Part shown: one piece after another, positions 8,773-18,137 of the stretch
Numbering within the stretch: position 1 is the first letter of the stretch
How the letters are laid out: every line of letters begins with the position of its first letter
Assembly: GCA_944325655.1 (NCBI GenBank)
Contig: CALVAW010000004.1
Coordinates: 1 to 64,000 of the forward strand
Direction: 5' to 3'
Length of the DNA: 64,000 bases
From: Candidatus Gastranaerophilales bacterium
GTDB taxonomy: Bacteria > Cyanobacteriota > Vampirovibrionia > Gastranaerophilales > Gastranaerophilaceae
Translations under genes and position numbers: made by a program
Notes under the pieces: model-generated
Seen by the model: only the letters and a program-made list of their open reading frames with translations
Told to the model about the DNA's origin: nothing
Databases searched by the model: none

Positions 8773-9715
8773 TTTTTTTAAAAATAAAAAAGAAGAAAAT
8801 ACAGAAAAACCCCAAAATATTCCAAATTTCGGGGTTTTAAAGAATATTTTAAAAAAAAGCGCAGATTCTCTTGTGGGAAATATTGTTAATCTAACCACAG
8901 GCGACAGTCTTGTTGATGAATTTGAACTTGAAGATATTGAGGCACTTTTAATTAAGGCTGATTTAGGGGTTGATTTATCGGTTGAGCTTGTGAATAAAAT
9001 CAGAAACGAAAAAATTAAATCATCCCAATTGAAAGATTTTCTTCGTGCGGAATTTAGCAATATTTTAAATGTTCAAAAAGATGAAAAATTAAAATTTGAT
9101 AAAGACAAATTGAACATATATTTCGTTGTGGGCGTTAACGGTGCCGGTAAAACTACTTTAATCGGGAAGCTCGCTAATAAATTTAAAAAAGAAGGCAACA
9201 GGGTTTTGATGGTTGCAGGAGACACATTTAGGGCTGCTGCAGAAGAACAGCTTGATATTTGGGCTAAGAGGGCAAACGTTGATATTTTGCGTGAAGACAA
9301 GGCGGATAGTGCATCTTTGGCATATCGAGCGATTGATTTGGCAAGAAAAGAAAATTATAACGTAGTTATTATTGATAGTGCGGGACGCTTACAAAATAAA
9401 TATAATCTTGTTGAGGAATTAAAGAAGATAAAAAATGTTATATTAAAAAAGCTGGATGATGCAAATCTTGAAACAATATTGGTTTTAGACGGTTCTCAGG
9501 GGCAAAACGGTTTAAATCAGGCATTAGTATTTAATGATGCTGTAGATATAACATCAATTGCTATTACGAAGCTTGACGGAAGCTCAAAAGGCGGTATTAT
9601 TTTTTCTATCGCTAAAAATTTAAAGATACCAACAAAATTAATAGGTATTGGTGAAGGAATTGATGATATAAGTGATTTTGATAAAAATAATTTTATAGCT
9701 GCTCTATTTGATTGA
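8765..9715 (+). CDS. ftsY: Signal recognition particle receptor FtsY
   Basis: 316 residues from ATG 8765; a TTG at 8756 would add three. GTPase that docks the SRP-ribosome complex at the membrane. A short charged N-terminal region precedes the N domain, then the G domain with GVNGAGKTT (G1), DTFRAAAEEQL (G2), IIDSAGR (G3), TKLDGSSKGG (G4) and GIGEGIDD (G5-side). The G3 box normally reads DTAGR; here it is DSAGR. It overlaps the end of nusB and is followed by comEC within 2 bases, so it is probably part of a glyS-comEC transcript. Confidence 0.95.
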   Translation: MFNFFKNKKEENTEKPQNIPNFGVLKNILKKSADSLVGNIVNLTTGDSLVDEFELEDIEALLIKADLGVDLSVELVNKIRNEKIKSSQLKDFLRAEFSNILNVQKDEKLKFDKDKLNIYFVVGVNGAGKTTLIGKLANKFKKEGNRVLMVAGDTFRAAAEEQLDIWAKRANVDILREDKADSASLAYRAIDLARKENYNVVIIDSAGRLQNKYNLVEELKKIKNVILKKLDDANLETILVLDGSQGQNGLNQALVFNDAVDITSIAITKLDGSSKGGIIFSIAKNLKIPTKLIGIGEGIDDISDFDKNNFIAALFD

Positions 9716-9717
9716 AA

Positions 9718-12285
9718 ATGGAAGAAAAATTTTCACAAACGAAGTTATTTACAATTTTATTTTCGATATTTTATGTATCGGGTTTAGCGTCTTGTTTTTA
9801 TAATTGTACTTTAATATGTTCGATTTTCGCTCTTATTATCTTAATTTTAGTAACCATATTTTCAAATTTAGGTTTTAAAAGAACAATAATACTCTATTTA
9901 ATGTTCTTTGTCGGAATTATAAGAGCAAACAGCAGTGAAAATATAGATAAATCTTTGCAAAACGTAAAGGCTGATAATGTTGTTTTATCAGGAAGAATAG
10001 TAACTTCGAAAGATATTTCAAACAGATATAAAAGAGTCAGATTTTATTTGAAGGCAGATAGCGTAAGAATTTCGGGTAAAAAGTTTAAAAATTTAAATTC
10101 AAAAATTTTAGTAAGTTACATTAAAGATGATAAAAATGAAAATAAAATATCTATAGGAGATTTTATAGAAGTTCAAGGAAGGTTGTCTCCCGCTAAAGAG
10201 GCTAAAAATCCTTATCAATTTAATTACAGAAGGTATCTTTTGAATAATGATTGCACAAATGTTTTATATGCAAAACCCGATACTATACATATAATTAAAG
10301 AACCGGTTTTTGATATTCATAATTGCAATGACAGTTGGTATTATATTTTGAAAAAATTTGAATCAATCAGGCAAGATGTTATTCTTCGTCATTCAAAATA
10401 TATTAAATCGCCCGAGCTTGAGATATTGGGAGGTATTGTTTTTGGTAATGAAACTATAAATCCCGATGAAAAAATAAAAGAAGATTTCAAAAATTCGGGC
10501 TTGCTTCATCTTTTAGCTGCGAGCGGTTTAAATGTTGCTTTGATTTTTGGAATTTGGTGGTGGATTGCTATGTTATTGCGCATTCCTTATAATTTCTCTA
10601 TTCTTTTAGGAGCGTTTTTTGTTATTTTATATACTTTTATGACAGGTTTTCCGCCTTCTATTTTAAGAGCTTCTTGCATGCTTTTATTTGTTCTTTTCGG
10701 AAAATTAATAGACAGAAATGTAAATTCCGTTGCACTTGTCTTTTTTGTTGGATTTTTGATTTTATTTTTTAATCCAAAGATGTTGTTTGATGTCGGTTTT
10801 CAATTGTCTTTTGTTGTAACAATTGGTTTAATTGCGTCTTGTCCTGTTGTTGTATCTAAAATAACAGATAAAGATAAAAAGTTTAAAGAAAAATTTAAAA
10901 ATTCGTCTTCTATTGTGAAATATTTTGTTTATGCATTTTCTCCCGTGAATATTGTTTCTGCTCTTGCGGTTCCTTTCTTTGCGCAACTTTGGGTAATACC
11001 TTTACAGATGCATTATTTTAATAATTTTGCACTTTTTAGTGTAATTGCAAATATTGCAGTTATTCCTTTTATAGGAATTTTGAGTTTTATTGGTTTTATA
11101 AGTTCAATTATTGCACTTGTTCCTTATTTGAATGAACCTGTTGTACATTTGTTTGATATTATTGCTAAACCAATGTTAACTTTGTTAGCAAAAATTAGCG
11201 AATTTTTCGCTTCATTTAAGTATTCAATGCTTAATGTATACGGTTTAAATATTTTTCAGATGTTTGGTGTTTGGGTTTTAATTTTACTTTTTCTTTTAAA
11301 TTTAAAATTTTCTTTTAAAAATAAAAAGAGTTTAATTTCGATGATTTGCTTGATTTTTATTTTTGTGCTGAGTTTTGTTAAAACTGATAGTTTTAAAAAT
11401 GATTTTGAAATTGTTATGTTTGATGTTGAAAATGCGGATAGTTTTTTGATTAAAACTCCAAAGAAACGCTATATTCTGATAGATACCGGAAGAAAACCGT
11501 ATAAGGGGTTGTCGAGTGGTGAGATTATTTTAAATCGTTATTTTAAAAATGAAAGAATAAATAAACTAAAAGCTCTTATAATTACACATTTTGATATGGA
11601 TCATTGCGGAGGTGCAATTGATGTTTTGAAATCAGTTAAGACCGAAGAGGTTATAATTCAAAAAGATAAAGCAAAATCAGAATTGTCTAAAGAGATTTTA
11701 GATTATATAAAAAGTAATAATTTTAATTATAAAGTTGCAAAAAATAATGAAATTATATATTCAGAACCTGATTTAGTTGTTAAAACTTTCACACCGAAAC
11801 TTAAAACCAAATCAGATAGCGACAAATTTGATAATGAAACTTCAATTGTCACGCTTATAACATATAAGAATAAGAATTTTCTTTTTATGGGAGATGTTGG
11901 TGTTTTAGGTTTTAATTCAATTGAAAAATATTTACCCGAAAAGACGGATATTTTGAAAGTGGGTCATCATGGCGCTAAAGATGTAATAAGCAAGAAGATG
12001 TTAAATCGGATAAAACCTGATTATGCTTTAATTTCAACAGGAATAAATAAATTTAATCATCCTCACTATTCCACAATTAATTTACTCAATGATGGTAAAA
12101 TCAAAACAATTTCTACCAGAAATTATGGTTTTGTGAAAATTGTTTTAGATAAGAAGTCCGATTTTGAATTTTATCATTATGACGGTCTTTCAAAAAAGAT
12201 TGAAAAAATCTTATTTGATAAAAAGAACCCCGTTCCTTTTTGTAAATCCGAATATGTCCAAAATTTTATAAAAGCTAATCTATAG
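9718..12285 (+). CDS. comEC: ComEC/Rec2 family competence channel
   Basis: 855 residues from ATG 9718. Polytopic inner-membrane protein of the DNA-uptake machinery, thought to pass single-stranded DNA into the cell. It has an N-terminal membrane pair and an OB-like soluble region (about 75-190), then the competence domain with SGLLHLLAASGLNVALI and many helices (about 250-560). The C-terminal metallo-beta-lactamase-like domain has THFDMDHCGG, LFMGDVG and GHHGAKD. The HxDxDH metal motif is intact. The start lies 2 bases after the ftsY stop. The end overlaps the convergent YhcH-like gene by 11 bases. Confidence 0.93.
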   Translation: MEEKFSQTKLFTILFSIFYVSGLASCFYNCTLICSIFALIILILVTIFSNLGFKRTIILYLMFFVGIIRANSSENIDKSLQNVKADNVVLSGRIVTSKDISNRYKRVRFYLKADSVRISGKKFKNLNSKILVSYIKDDKNENKISIGDFIEVQGRLSPAKEAKNPYQFNYRRYLLNNDCTNVLYAKPDTIHIIKEPVFDIHNCNDSWYYILKKFESIRQDVILRHSKYIKSPELEILGGIVFGNETINPDEKIKEDFKNSGLLHLLAASGLNVALIFGIWWWIAMLLRIPYNFSILLGAFFVILYTFMTGFPPSILRASCMLLFVLFGKLIDRNVNSVALVFFVGFLILFFNPKMLFDVGFQLSFVVTIGLIASCPVVVSKITDKDKKFKEKFKNSSSIVKYFVYAFSPVNIVSALAVPFFAQLWVIPLQMHYFNNFALFSVIANIAVIPFIGILSFIGFISSIIALVPYLNEPVVHLFDIIAKPMLTLLAKISEFFASFKYSMLNVYGLNIFQMFGVWVLILLFLLNLKFSFKNKKSLISMICLIFIFVLSFVKTDSFKNDFEIVMFDVENADSFLIKTPKKRYILIDTGRKPYKGLSSGEIILNRYFKNERINKLKALIITHFDMDHCGGAIDVLKSVKTEEVIIQKDKAKSELSKEILDYIKSNNFNYKVAKNNEIIYSEPDLVVKTFTPKLKTKSDSDKFDNETSIVTLITYKNKNFLFMGDVGVLGFNSIEKYLPEKTDILKVGHHGAKDVISKKMLNRIKPDYALISTGINKFNHPHYSTINLLNDGKIKTISTRNYGFVKIVLDKKSDFEFYHYDGLSKKIEKILFDKKNPVPFCKSEYVQNFIKANL

Positions 12286-12733
12286 CAATTTTTACTATTA
12301 CTTTTTTAATGTTTTTCGGTTGTTTATCATATAGCATAGGTGCGTGTACATCATTTGGAAAAAATATTACAAAATCACCTTCTTTAAGGTTTATATAGTT
12401 ATATACTTCACCTTCTAAGAATTCAATGTCTTTTTCTTTGTCATATTCTGTTACTTTTGTTTGAAAGTCTTTTAAAATTCCGTAACCCATGCACTCATGT
12501 CCATGTATTAAATATTGAATATCAATATATTTTCTGTGCACTTCCCATTTTTGCTCGGATTTTTCTTTTGTGGTCAGCGTTTGGATGTTTGCAAATATTT
12601 CTTGTCCTTCTATTTCGTATTTTCCTTCTTTTAGGTTTTTTAAATCGCTATTTAAAAGAAAATCAAAACCTTTTTTTAATTTATTATTTAAAGCACAATA
12701 TTGTTTAGCATTATCTAAACTGTCAAATATCAT
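12275..12733 (-). CDS. YhcH/YjgK/YiaL family protein (DUF386)
   Basis: 152 residues. Small cupin-like beta-sandwich family, often linked to sialic acid or other sugar catabolism and proposed to act on sugar anomers; the substrate here is unknown. Family marks are the middle block WEVHRKYIDIQYLIHGHE and the metal-site segment FVIFFPNDVHAPML near residues 119-132. It lies downstream of a glycosyltransferase gene and overlaps it by 11 bases, which suggests cotranscription and perhaps a glycan-related role. No sialic-acid genes are seen. Confidence 0.88.
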   Translation of the reverse strand: MIFDSLDNAKQYCALNNKLKKGFDFLLNSDLKNLKEGKYEIEGQEIFANIQTLTTKEKSEQKWEVHRKYIDIQYLIHGHECMGYGILKDFQTKVTEYDKEKDIEFLEGEVYNYINLKEGDFVIFFPNDVHAPMLYDKQPKNIKKVIVKIAID

Positions 12734-13496
12734 AGTCTCTCCTTAATTTTTCAAATAACATAGTTTCAAAAATAAATTTTTCAATAGCTTTTTCTTTTGC
12801 AAAAATATAACCGATTTTTCCGTTTAAAAACGCTTTTTTAATAAAATACCAATATAAAAATACAAAAAACGGTTTTATAAATACGGATGCTTTTTTTGAT
12901 TTATTGTTTTTTAGAATAAGTTTATTTTTTTCTATAATTTGATTAATTCTTTTTGAGATATCGTTTTTTATGTATTTTAGTTTATATGCATTTTTTGTTT
13001 TAAAATTTTTGTTAAGTTTATGGATTTTTCCTGAAATTAATTTTAAATTTGAGTTGGGGTTATCTGAAAAAATTGCTGCTTCTTTTTTAAAGAAGCAAAG
13101 TTCTTCTTTAATTTTTGCCGCTTTGATTTCCTTGTTTAAATAAAAAGTTTTTTTACTTAATGTTAGTGCGTTTTTATTTTTTTTAGGATTTTCTATATAA
13201 TGTTCAAGTTCAAAAATAAGTTTTTGCGGTATAATTTCGTCATCCTCAAGGACAAGAATCCAATCCGAAACTGCTTCATTAATTGCATTATTCAAAGCAG
13301 TCGAGCTTTCATTTTTATCTGCGTATATTATTTTTGTTTTGTATTCTTTTGCTATTTCAATAGTGTCATCTGTGGAGTGAAAATCGACAAGAATAATCTC
13401 GGTAACATCTTTTATTGCCTCTATAACTTCGCAAAGAGTTTTTTCCGAATTGCAGGTTTTTATTATTGTGCTAAATTTTAAATTGTCTTTTACCAT
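12723..13496 (-). CDS. Glycosyltransferase family 2 (WaaE/KdtX-like)
   Basis: 257 residues. The N-terminal GT-A domain starts FSTIIKTCNSEKTLCEVIEAI, followed by EIILVDFHSTDDTIEIA and the metal-binding stretch WILVLEDDEIIP (around residues 79-90). This pattern resembles WaaE/KdtX-type transferases that decorate the lipopolysaccharide core. The last third is basic, with an FFVFLYWYFIKKAF stretch that may touch the membrane. Donor and acceptor are unknown. It shares a minus-strand run with the YhcH-like gene. Confidence 0.82.
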   Translation of the reverse strand: MVKDNLKFSTIIKTCNSEKTLCEVIEAIKDVTEIILVDFHSTDDTIEIAKEYKTKIIYADKNESSTALNNAINEAVSDWILVLEDDEIIPQKLIFELEHYIENPKKNKNALTLSKKTFYLNKEIKAAKIKEELCFFKKEAAIFSDNPNSNLKLISGKIHKLNKNFKTKNAYKLKYIKNDISKRINQIIEKNKLILKNNKSKKASVFIKPFFVFLYWYFIKKAFLNGKIGYIFAKEKAIEKFIFETMLFEKLRRDYDI

Positions 13497-13533
13497 AAAG
13501 AGATTTTAGCAAAAAATTTTGTTTTGGGCTAAA

Positions 13534-14307
13534 TTATTCTTTAGGAATTTTGATACTTCCTCTTACATCCTTGTTGATGCCTACTGTTTCAAATAGCGAA
13601 TTAGAAAGATCTTGCTCGTTTTGTGCGCTTAAAAATTTACCGCTTGTCATAAGAGCCGTACATCTTAGTTGATTGTTTGCTTCAATATCATGGATGTCAA
13701 ATGCTATAACGTCTATTTTAACATCATTTCTTGTTTTCATAAGATTTATAACGTACGTACAAGGGCTTTCATCGCAATTTTCTCCGCCATCAGTCAGCAG
13801 GATTATATGTTTTTTGCCTGTTGTACCTGTAAAATCATTGTTGATTGCTTGTTTTAGAGAGTATGTTATCGGCGTCCAGCCTGTTGCATTTGTTTTGTAC
13901 AGACTGGTTAATATTTCCTGATAGTTCCTTGTTGCTAAAGGTACGGTTAAAGTTGATGCCTGACAGCCTTGCAGATATGTAAAGCCTGCTTTATGTCCGT
14001 ATACTCTTAATCCTGTTTTAATATCCGCAGGAATTTTTGGCAATATTTCGGCTAAAGTATTTCTTGCCATGTCTATTTTTGTTTTGCCATCTATAGTATC
14101 ATTCATTGAATTTGAAAAATCCACAATAAATATAATTTGAGAATCTTTTTTTGCGACTGCAACGCTTTTGCTGACTTCCGTTATATTTTCGGGAGTATAA
14201 ATTTTATAATCAAAATTTGGTTCGGTTTTTGCTTTTTGACATAAAATTACTGTCAGAAAGAATAAAATTAAAAATGTGAATATATTTTTGTTTTTCATAA
14301 AATACAT
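13534..14307 (-). CDS. Secreted von Willebrand factor A domain protein
   Basis: 257 residues (248 if the inner ATG at 14280 is used). A signal peptide (KNKNIFTFLILFFLTVILC, about residues 5-23) may end in a lipoprotein-like Cys. The vWA domain has the metal-site motif DFSNSMN (D-x-S-x-S), then GWTPITYSL and LLTDGGENCD, all parts of the MIDAS. Such domains bind protein or matrix partners through a metal ion outside the membrane. No partner gene is evident beside it. Confidence 0.8.
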   Translation of the reverse strand: MYFMKNKNIFTFLILFFLTVILCQKAKTEPNFDYKIYTPENITEVSKSVAVAKKDSQIIFIVDFSNSMNDTIDGKTKIDMARNTLAEILPKIPADIKTGLRVYGHKAGFTYLQGCQASTLTVPLATRNYQEILTSLYKTNATGWTPITYSLKQAINNDFTGTTGKKHIILLTDGGENCDESPCTYVINLMKTRNDVKIDVIAFDIHDIEANNQLRCTALMTSGKFLSAQNEQDLSNSLFETVGINKDVRGSIKIPKE

Positions 14308-14361
14308 TATAATTTAATTTCCTGGTTGTTTTTATGCAAGAAAAGTTATTATCTCCTACTC

Positions 14362-14829
14362 TTAAAGCGTAACCATAGTGTCATTTGTCAATTCTTGTCT
14401 CAGTTGTTCTACCGTAACTTTTTCTATGGGAGAAAAATTATCTTTTCTTAAGTAAACTGTTTCAATTCCGGATTGTACAATAAATCTTTTGCACAAGATG
14501 CATATCATATTATGTCCCCAGATATACATTGCCCCTTTTTGGCATCTGTCTTGACCTGCTTGTATGATTGCATTTTGTTCTGCGTGTATACTTCTGCATG
14601 TTTCATATCTGGTTCCTGAAGGGATGTTGTTTTTTATTCTGTAGCATTCTCCAAGCTCCATACAAGATACTACTTTTGAAGGTACTCCGTTGTAGCCTGT
14701 TGCTTTTATTTTTTTGTCAGGACCCACTATAACTGCGCCTACTTGAGCTCTAAGACAGTTAGAGCGTTTTGCTACCGTATGAGCTATTTCTAAAAAGTAT
14801 TCATTCCATTCTATCGGTTTAGTTTCCAT
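14362..14829 (-). CDS. Deoxycytidylate (dCMP) deaminase
   Basis: 155 residues. Zinc enzyme that turns dCMP into dUMP for thymidylate synthesis. The catalytic segment CRSIHAEQNAIIQAG has the HAE motif, and ICILCKRF supplies the two zinc cysteines (C-x2-C). NCLRAQVGAVIV near the N-terminus and RIKNNIPSGTRYETCRS match the dCMP/ComEB group. The gene stands alone, divergent from yggS. TTTCCT on the plus strand gives an AGGAAAT ribosome site before the ATG. Confidence 0.92.
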   Translation of the reverse strand: METKPIEWNEYFLEIAHTVAKRSNCLRAQVGAVIVGPDKKIKATGYNGVPSKVVSCMELGECYRIKNNIPSGTRYETCRSIHAEQNAIIQAGQDRCQKGAMYIWGHNMICILCKRFIVQSGIETVYLRKDNFSPIEKVTVEQLRQELTNDTMVTL

Positions 14830-14923
14830 ATTTATTTCCTTTATTTAGTAAAATGTTAACATAAAAAGCATGCCAATTTGACCTCATTAATTCAACATAT
14901 TAAGAAATATTACGCTAATTACA

Positions 14924-14962
14924 ACATGTCAAAACATGCTCCATGACATGATTTTGGCATGT
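14924..14962 (+). other. Hairpin with T-run in the yggS leader, possible attenuator
   Basis: An 11-bp stem (ACATGTCAAAA with TTTTGGCATGT, one G-T pair) encloses a 17-base loop that itself holds CATG-CTC-CATG. TTTTTAATTT follows. It lies about 90-130 bases before yggS on the plus strand with no plus-strand gene ending upstream, so it may act in the leader of yggS-sepF. The function is inferred only. Confidence 0.4.
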
Positions 14963-15090
14963 TTTTAATTTGCTTGAAAATGAGTTAAATTAATTTTTTG
15001 CAAGTTGAAAACAATATTTTATAATTAAAAAGAAGAGGCAATAATGCTTCTTTGATGCGAATAATTGGGAGTATTATTAAGGCTTTTAAA

Positions 15091-15729
15091 ATGACGGTAA
15101 GAGAAAATCTGAACAAAATTTTAAAAGACACGGAAAGTTATAAGCCAAGAATTATCGCAGTCACTAAATACTATGATATTGATAAGATGATGGAAGCTTT
15201 TGATGCAGGATTGAGAGATTTTGCAGAAAGCAGAGCGCAAGAAAGTATCGAAAAAATCAATAAAATAGATGATACAACTAAGACGCAATCGATATATCAT
15301 TTTATAGGACATTTACAAACGAATAAGGTAAAATACGTAGTCGGTTTTTTTGACTATATACACTCTGTGGATAGCTTAAAAATCGCTCAATGTATTAATC
15401 TTGAGGCAAATAAAAAAGGCATTAAACAAAAAATACTGATTCAGGTTAATAATGCTTATGAGCCTCAGAAGTTTGGGGTGTATCCTGAGCAAATTGAAAA
15501 CTTAATCACTGAAGTCTCAAAAATGCAAAACGTTGAGCTTGTGGGGCTTATGAATATAGCTCCTTTGATTGATGATGTTGCTGAGCTTCAAAGACTTTTT
15601 TCGGATATGAACAAATTAAAACAAAAGTTTAATTTGAAAGAACTATCCATGGGAATGAGTCACGATTATAAAATTGCCGTTGAAAACGGTTCAACAATGA
15701 TTAGATTAGGCAGAATTTTATTTGAATAA
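15091..15729 (+). CDS. yggS: YggS family PLP homeostasis protein
   Basis: 212 residues from ATG 15091 (AAGG 8 bases upstream); ATG 15055 would add twelve. Non-catalytic PLP-binding barrel that buffers vitamin B6 and amino acid pools. The PLP lysine sits in IIAVTKYY (about residue 26). FAESRAQE, HFIGHLQTNKVK, QVNNAYEPQKFGV, LMNIAPL, LSMGMSHDYKIAVENGSTMIRLG are all family landmarks. sepF follows 15 bases later, the same order as in cyanobacteria and many Gram-positives. Confidence 0.93.
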   Translation: MTVRENLNKILKDTESYKPRIIAVTKYYDIDKMMEAFDAGLRDFAESRAQESIEKINKIDDTTKTQSIYHFIGHLQTNKVKYVVGFFDYIHSVDSLKIAQCINLEANKKGIKQKILIQVNNAYEPQKFGVYPEQIENLITEVSKMQNVELVGLMNIAPLIDDVAELQRLFSDMNKLKQKFNLKELSMGMSHDYKIAVENGSTMIRLGRILFE

Positions 15730-15744
15730 TTAAAAGGAGAAAAG

Positions 15745-16242
15745 ATGGCACTTTCAGAAAAAATTAAGGAAATTATCGGAGCTTTAACGGATTCTTTAAA
15801 TCCTATGAGCGAGGATGCTTATGAAGACGATATCGAAAACGGTTATGATTCCGATTATCCGACAGATAGAAATGCGGCGCTACAGCCGAGTTTTACCGAA
15901 ACTAACCCTATAAGAAAAAATAGGGCAAATCTGAGAGTTTTACCTCAACCAAAAGCAGGCGCTTATGAAGTTGTTGTAATTGAGCCCAAGGCTTATAACG
16001 AATCTATTACAATTGTTGAAGCTTTAAAAGAAAGAAAAACAGTAATCTTGAATTTACAACTTTTAGACAGAGAACAATCCCAAAGAATAGTTGACTTTTT
16101 ATGCGGATGTACTCATGCTCTTGAAGGTTCTCAAAGAAAAATTGGCGAAAGCGTATTTATCTTTACTCCGTCTAATATAAATATTTCTCAAGAGTTTGTA
16201 AATTCTAAATTGACATCGGATGCTATGTGGACAAAAGCCTAA
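15745..16242 (+). CDS. sepF: Cell division protein SepF
   Basis: 165 residues. Binds FtsZ and ties the Z-ring to the membrane. The N-terminal amphipathic helix MALSEKIKEIIGAL is followed by an acidic linker (22-60). The SepF core holds VVVIEPKAYNESITIVEALK, TVILNLQLLDREQSQRIVDF and SQRKIGESVFIFTPSNINIS. The layout matches SepF of cyanobacteria and Firmicutes. AAAAGGAG precedes the ATG. Confidence 0.93.
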   Translation: MALSEKIKEIIGALTDSLNPMSEDAYEDDIENGYDSDYPTDRNAALQPSFTETNPIRKNRANLRVLPQPKAGAYEVVVIEPKAYNESITIVEALKERKTVILNLQLLDREQSQRIVDFLCGCTHALEGSQRKIGESVFIFTPSNINISQEFVNSKLTSDAMWTKA

Positions 16243-16292
16243 GTGGCGGATGAAATAGCATTACGGAATAATAGAGAGTTAATATAATTGAT

Positions 16293-16313
16293 AAAGGCGC
16301 ATTTTGCGCCTTT
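16293..16313 (+). terminator. Rho-independent terminator after sepF
   Basis: A 9-bp stem AAAGGCGCA with TGCGCCTTT around a TTT loop, followed by TTG and more T. It separates yggS-sepF from grpE-dnaJ. Confidence 0.85.
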
Positions 16314-16341
16314 TTGTTTTATAATTACTTCCATAGACTAC

Positions 16342-16369
16342 TCGACATTGTTTATTCATATTTTATAAT
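16342..16369 (+). promoter_or_regulatory. Likely sigma-70 type promoter for grpE-dnaJ
   Basis: TCGACA (16342-16347) and TATAAT (16364-16369) are 16 bases apart, about 40 bases before the grpE ATG. I see no CIRCE inverted repeat here. Confidence 0.5.
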
Positions 16370-16408
16370 ATTACTAGATTAAATATCTTTTAAATAAAGG
16401 AGGAAATT

Positions 16409-16999
16409 ATGGAAGAAAACAAAAATCCGTTCCATGATGAAAATGAATCAACAGATAGTGAAGAAATAAAAGAAAATATTGAAGAAAATTCTGATGAAAA
16501 AGTTGATGAAAATAACAATGAACTTCAAGAGAACAAAGAAGTATCCGATGAAATAGAAAAAAAATATGAAGATTTGAATAATAAATATTTAAGACTTGCT
16601 GCAGATTTTGATAATTTTAGAAAAAGAATGACCAATGAAAGACAAGAATTATTAAAATATGCTGCTGCAGACGTGTTAACAAAGATTATATCGGTTTTGG
16701 ATACTTTTGATAGAGCAAAGGACAGTTTGAAAGAAATCGATAATTGTTCGACCGTAAAAGAAAGTTATGAGCTTGCTTATAAACAACTTTTGGACACTTT
16801 GAAGAAAGTCGGAATGGAAGAAATTGATGCTTTGGGAAAAGAATTTAATCCAAGTGAACATGAAGCAATAACACAAGTTCCGACTGATGAATATGAAGAA
16901 GATCATGTTGCCGTTGTTGCTCAAAAAGGTTACAAATTGGCTGATAAAGTTTTAAGACCTGCACTGGTCGGAGTTGCAAAGAAGAAGGAAAATGAATAG
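16409..16999 (+). CDS. grpE: Nucleotide exchange factor GrpE
   Basis: 196 residues. Exchanges ADP for ATP on DnaK. A very acidic N-terminal tail (1-50) and a long coiled coil precede [13 protein letters not shown]. The beta-wing region ends with [47 protein letters not shown], all typical. AAAGGAGG lies 6 bases before the ATG. dnaJ overlaps the end. dnaK and hrcA are not beside it. Confidence 0.95.
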   Translation: MEENKNPFHDENESTDSEEIKENIEENSDEKVDENNNELQENKEVSDEIEKKYEDLNNKYLRLAADFDNFRKRMTNERQELLKYAAADVLTKIISVLDTFDRAKDSLKEIDNCSTVKESYELAYKQLLDTLKKVGMEEIDALGKEFNPSEHEAITQVPTDEYEEDHVAVVAQKGYKLADKVLRPALVGVAKKKENE

Positions 17000-18119
17000 T
17001 ACAATGGATTATTATGAAATATTGGGCGTAGACAGAAATGCGACAAAAGATGAATTAAAAAGAGCATTTCGTACAAAAGCCAGAAAATATCATCCGGATG
17101 TAAATAAAGCGCCGGATGCTGCTGAAAAATTTAAAGAAATTGGAAAAGCTTATGAGACATTATCGGATGATAATAAGCGTCAAATATATGACAGATATGG
17201 AGAAGAAGGTTTAACAAACGCAGGTTTTAATCCTCATTCATTTAGCATGGAAGATATAGACTTGTCAGATATTTTTTCTTCATTTTTCGGTGGCGGTTTT
17301 GGAGGTTTTTCAAGGGGTTACGAAAGAGATCCTAATGCTCCGATTGACGGTGAAGATTTAAGATTGGATTTAGAGATTGATTTCTTGGAAGCTTGTTTTG
17401 GAGTGGAAAAGGAAATAAAAATAAAACATTTGGAGCCTTGTGAGGCTTGTAATTCAACAGGAATTGATAAAGACGCAAAAGATACGGTGTGTCCTGTTTG
17501 CAATGGACAAGGGAGAATTCAAAAGAGTACTCAAACTATACTGGGTTCTTTCACTTCGGTAACGACATGTCCGAATTGTCATGGGACAGGGAAAAATCCT
17601 AAGGCATTTTGTAAAGTATGCCAAGGTCAAGGCACAATTGCAAAAGAAAAAAAATTAACAATAAAAATTCCTAAGGGAATCGATTCTTCTTCTAAGATGC
17701 GTGTTGCACATGAAGGGAATGCCGGAAGAAACGGCGGTCGCCCGGGAGATCTTTATGTTGTTGTATATGTTAAACCCTCAAAAGAATTTATAAGAAACGG
17801 TTTTGATATATATACGGAATTGGAAATTACAACGCCGCAGGCGGTATTGGGTGATGAAGTTAAAATTAAAACTATTCATGGTGATTTTGTTGCAAAAATT
17901 CCTGCCGGTATTCAAAACGGCGACAGAATTACTCTAAAGGGACAAGGTGTTCCTTATCTTGGAAGTGAGTCGCAAAAAGGCAATCATTACGTTACAATTA
18001 AAGTAAGTGTTCCTAAAAAATTATCAAATCGAGAAGAAATTTTATATAGAGAATTATATAATATTTCTAAAGAACAAAGCGGTTTTTTAGATAAGATGAA
18101 ATCCGCACTCGGAAAGTAA
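16992..18119 (+). CDS. dnaJ: Chaperone protein DnaJ
   Basis: 375 residues from ATG 16992 inside the end of grpE; ATG 17004 (MDYYEILG) is also possible. Stimulates the ATPase of DnaK and hands over substrates. The J domain holds YHPDVNK (HPD intact). A Gly/Phe-rich linker ([12 protein letters not shown]) and four C-x2-C-x-G-x-G zinc repeats follow ([32 protein letters not shown]), then the C-terminal substrate domains. It is a full-length type I DnaJ. Confidence 0.96.
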   Translation: MNSTMDYYEILGVDRNATKDELKRAFRTKARKYHPDVNKAPDAAEKFKEIGKAYETLSDDNKRQIYDRYGEEGLTNAGFNPHSFSMEDIDLSDIFSSFFGGGFGGFSRGYERDPNAPIDGEDLRLDLEIDFLEACFGVEKEIKIKHLEPCEACNSTGIDKDAKDTVCPVCNGQGRIQKSTQTILGSFTSVTTCPNCHGTGKNPKAFCKVCQGQGTIAKEKKLTIKIPKGIDSSSKMRVAHEGNAGRNGGRPGDLYVVVYVKPSKEFIRNGFDIYTELEITTPQAVLGDEVKIKTIHGDFVAKIPAGIQNGDRITLKGQGVPYLGSESQKGNHYVTIKVSVPKKLSNREEILYRELYNISKEQSGFLDKMKSALGK

Positions 18120-18137
18120 AAATTGAAAGAGGTTTTT

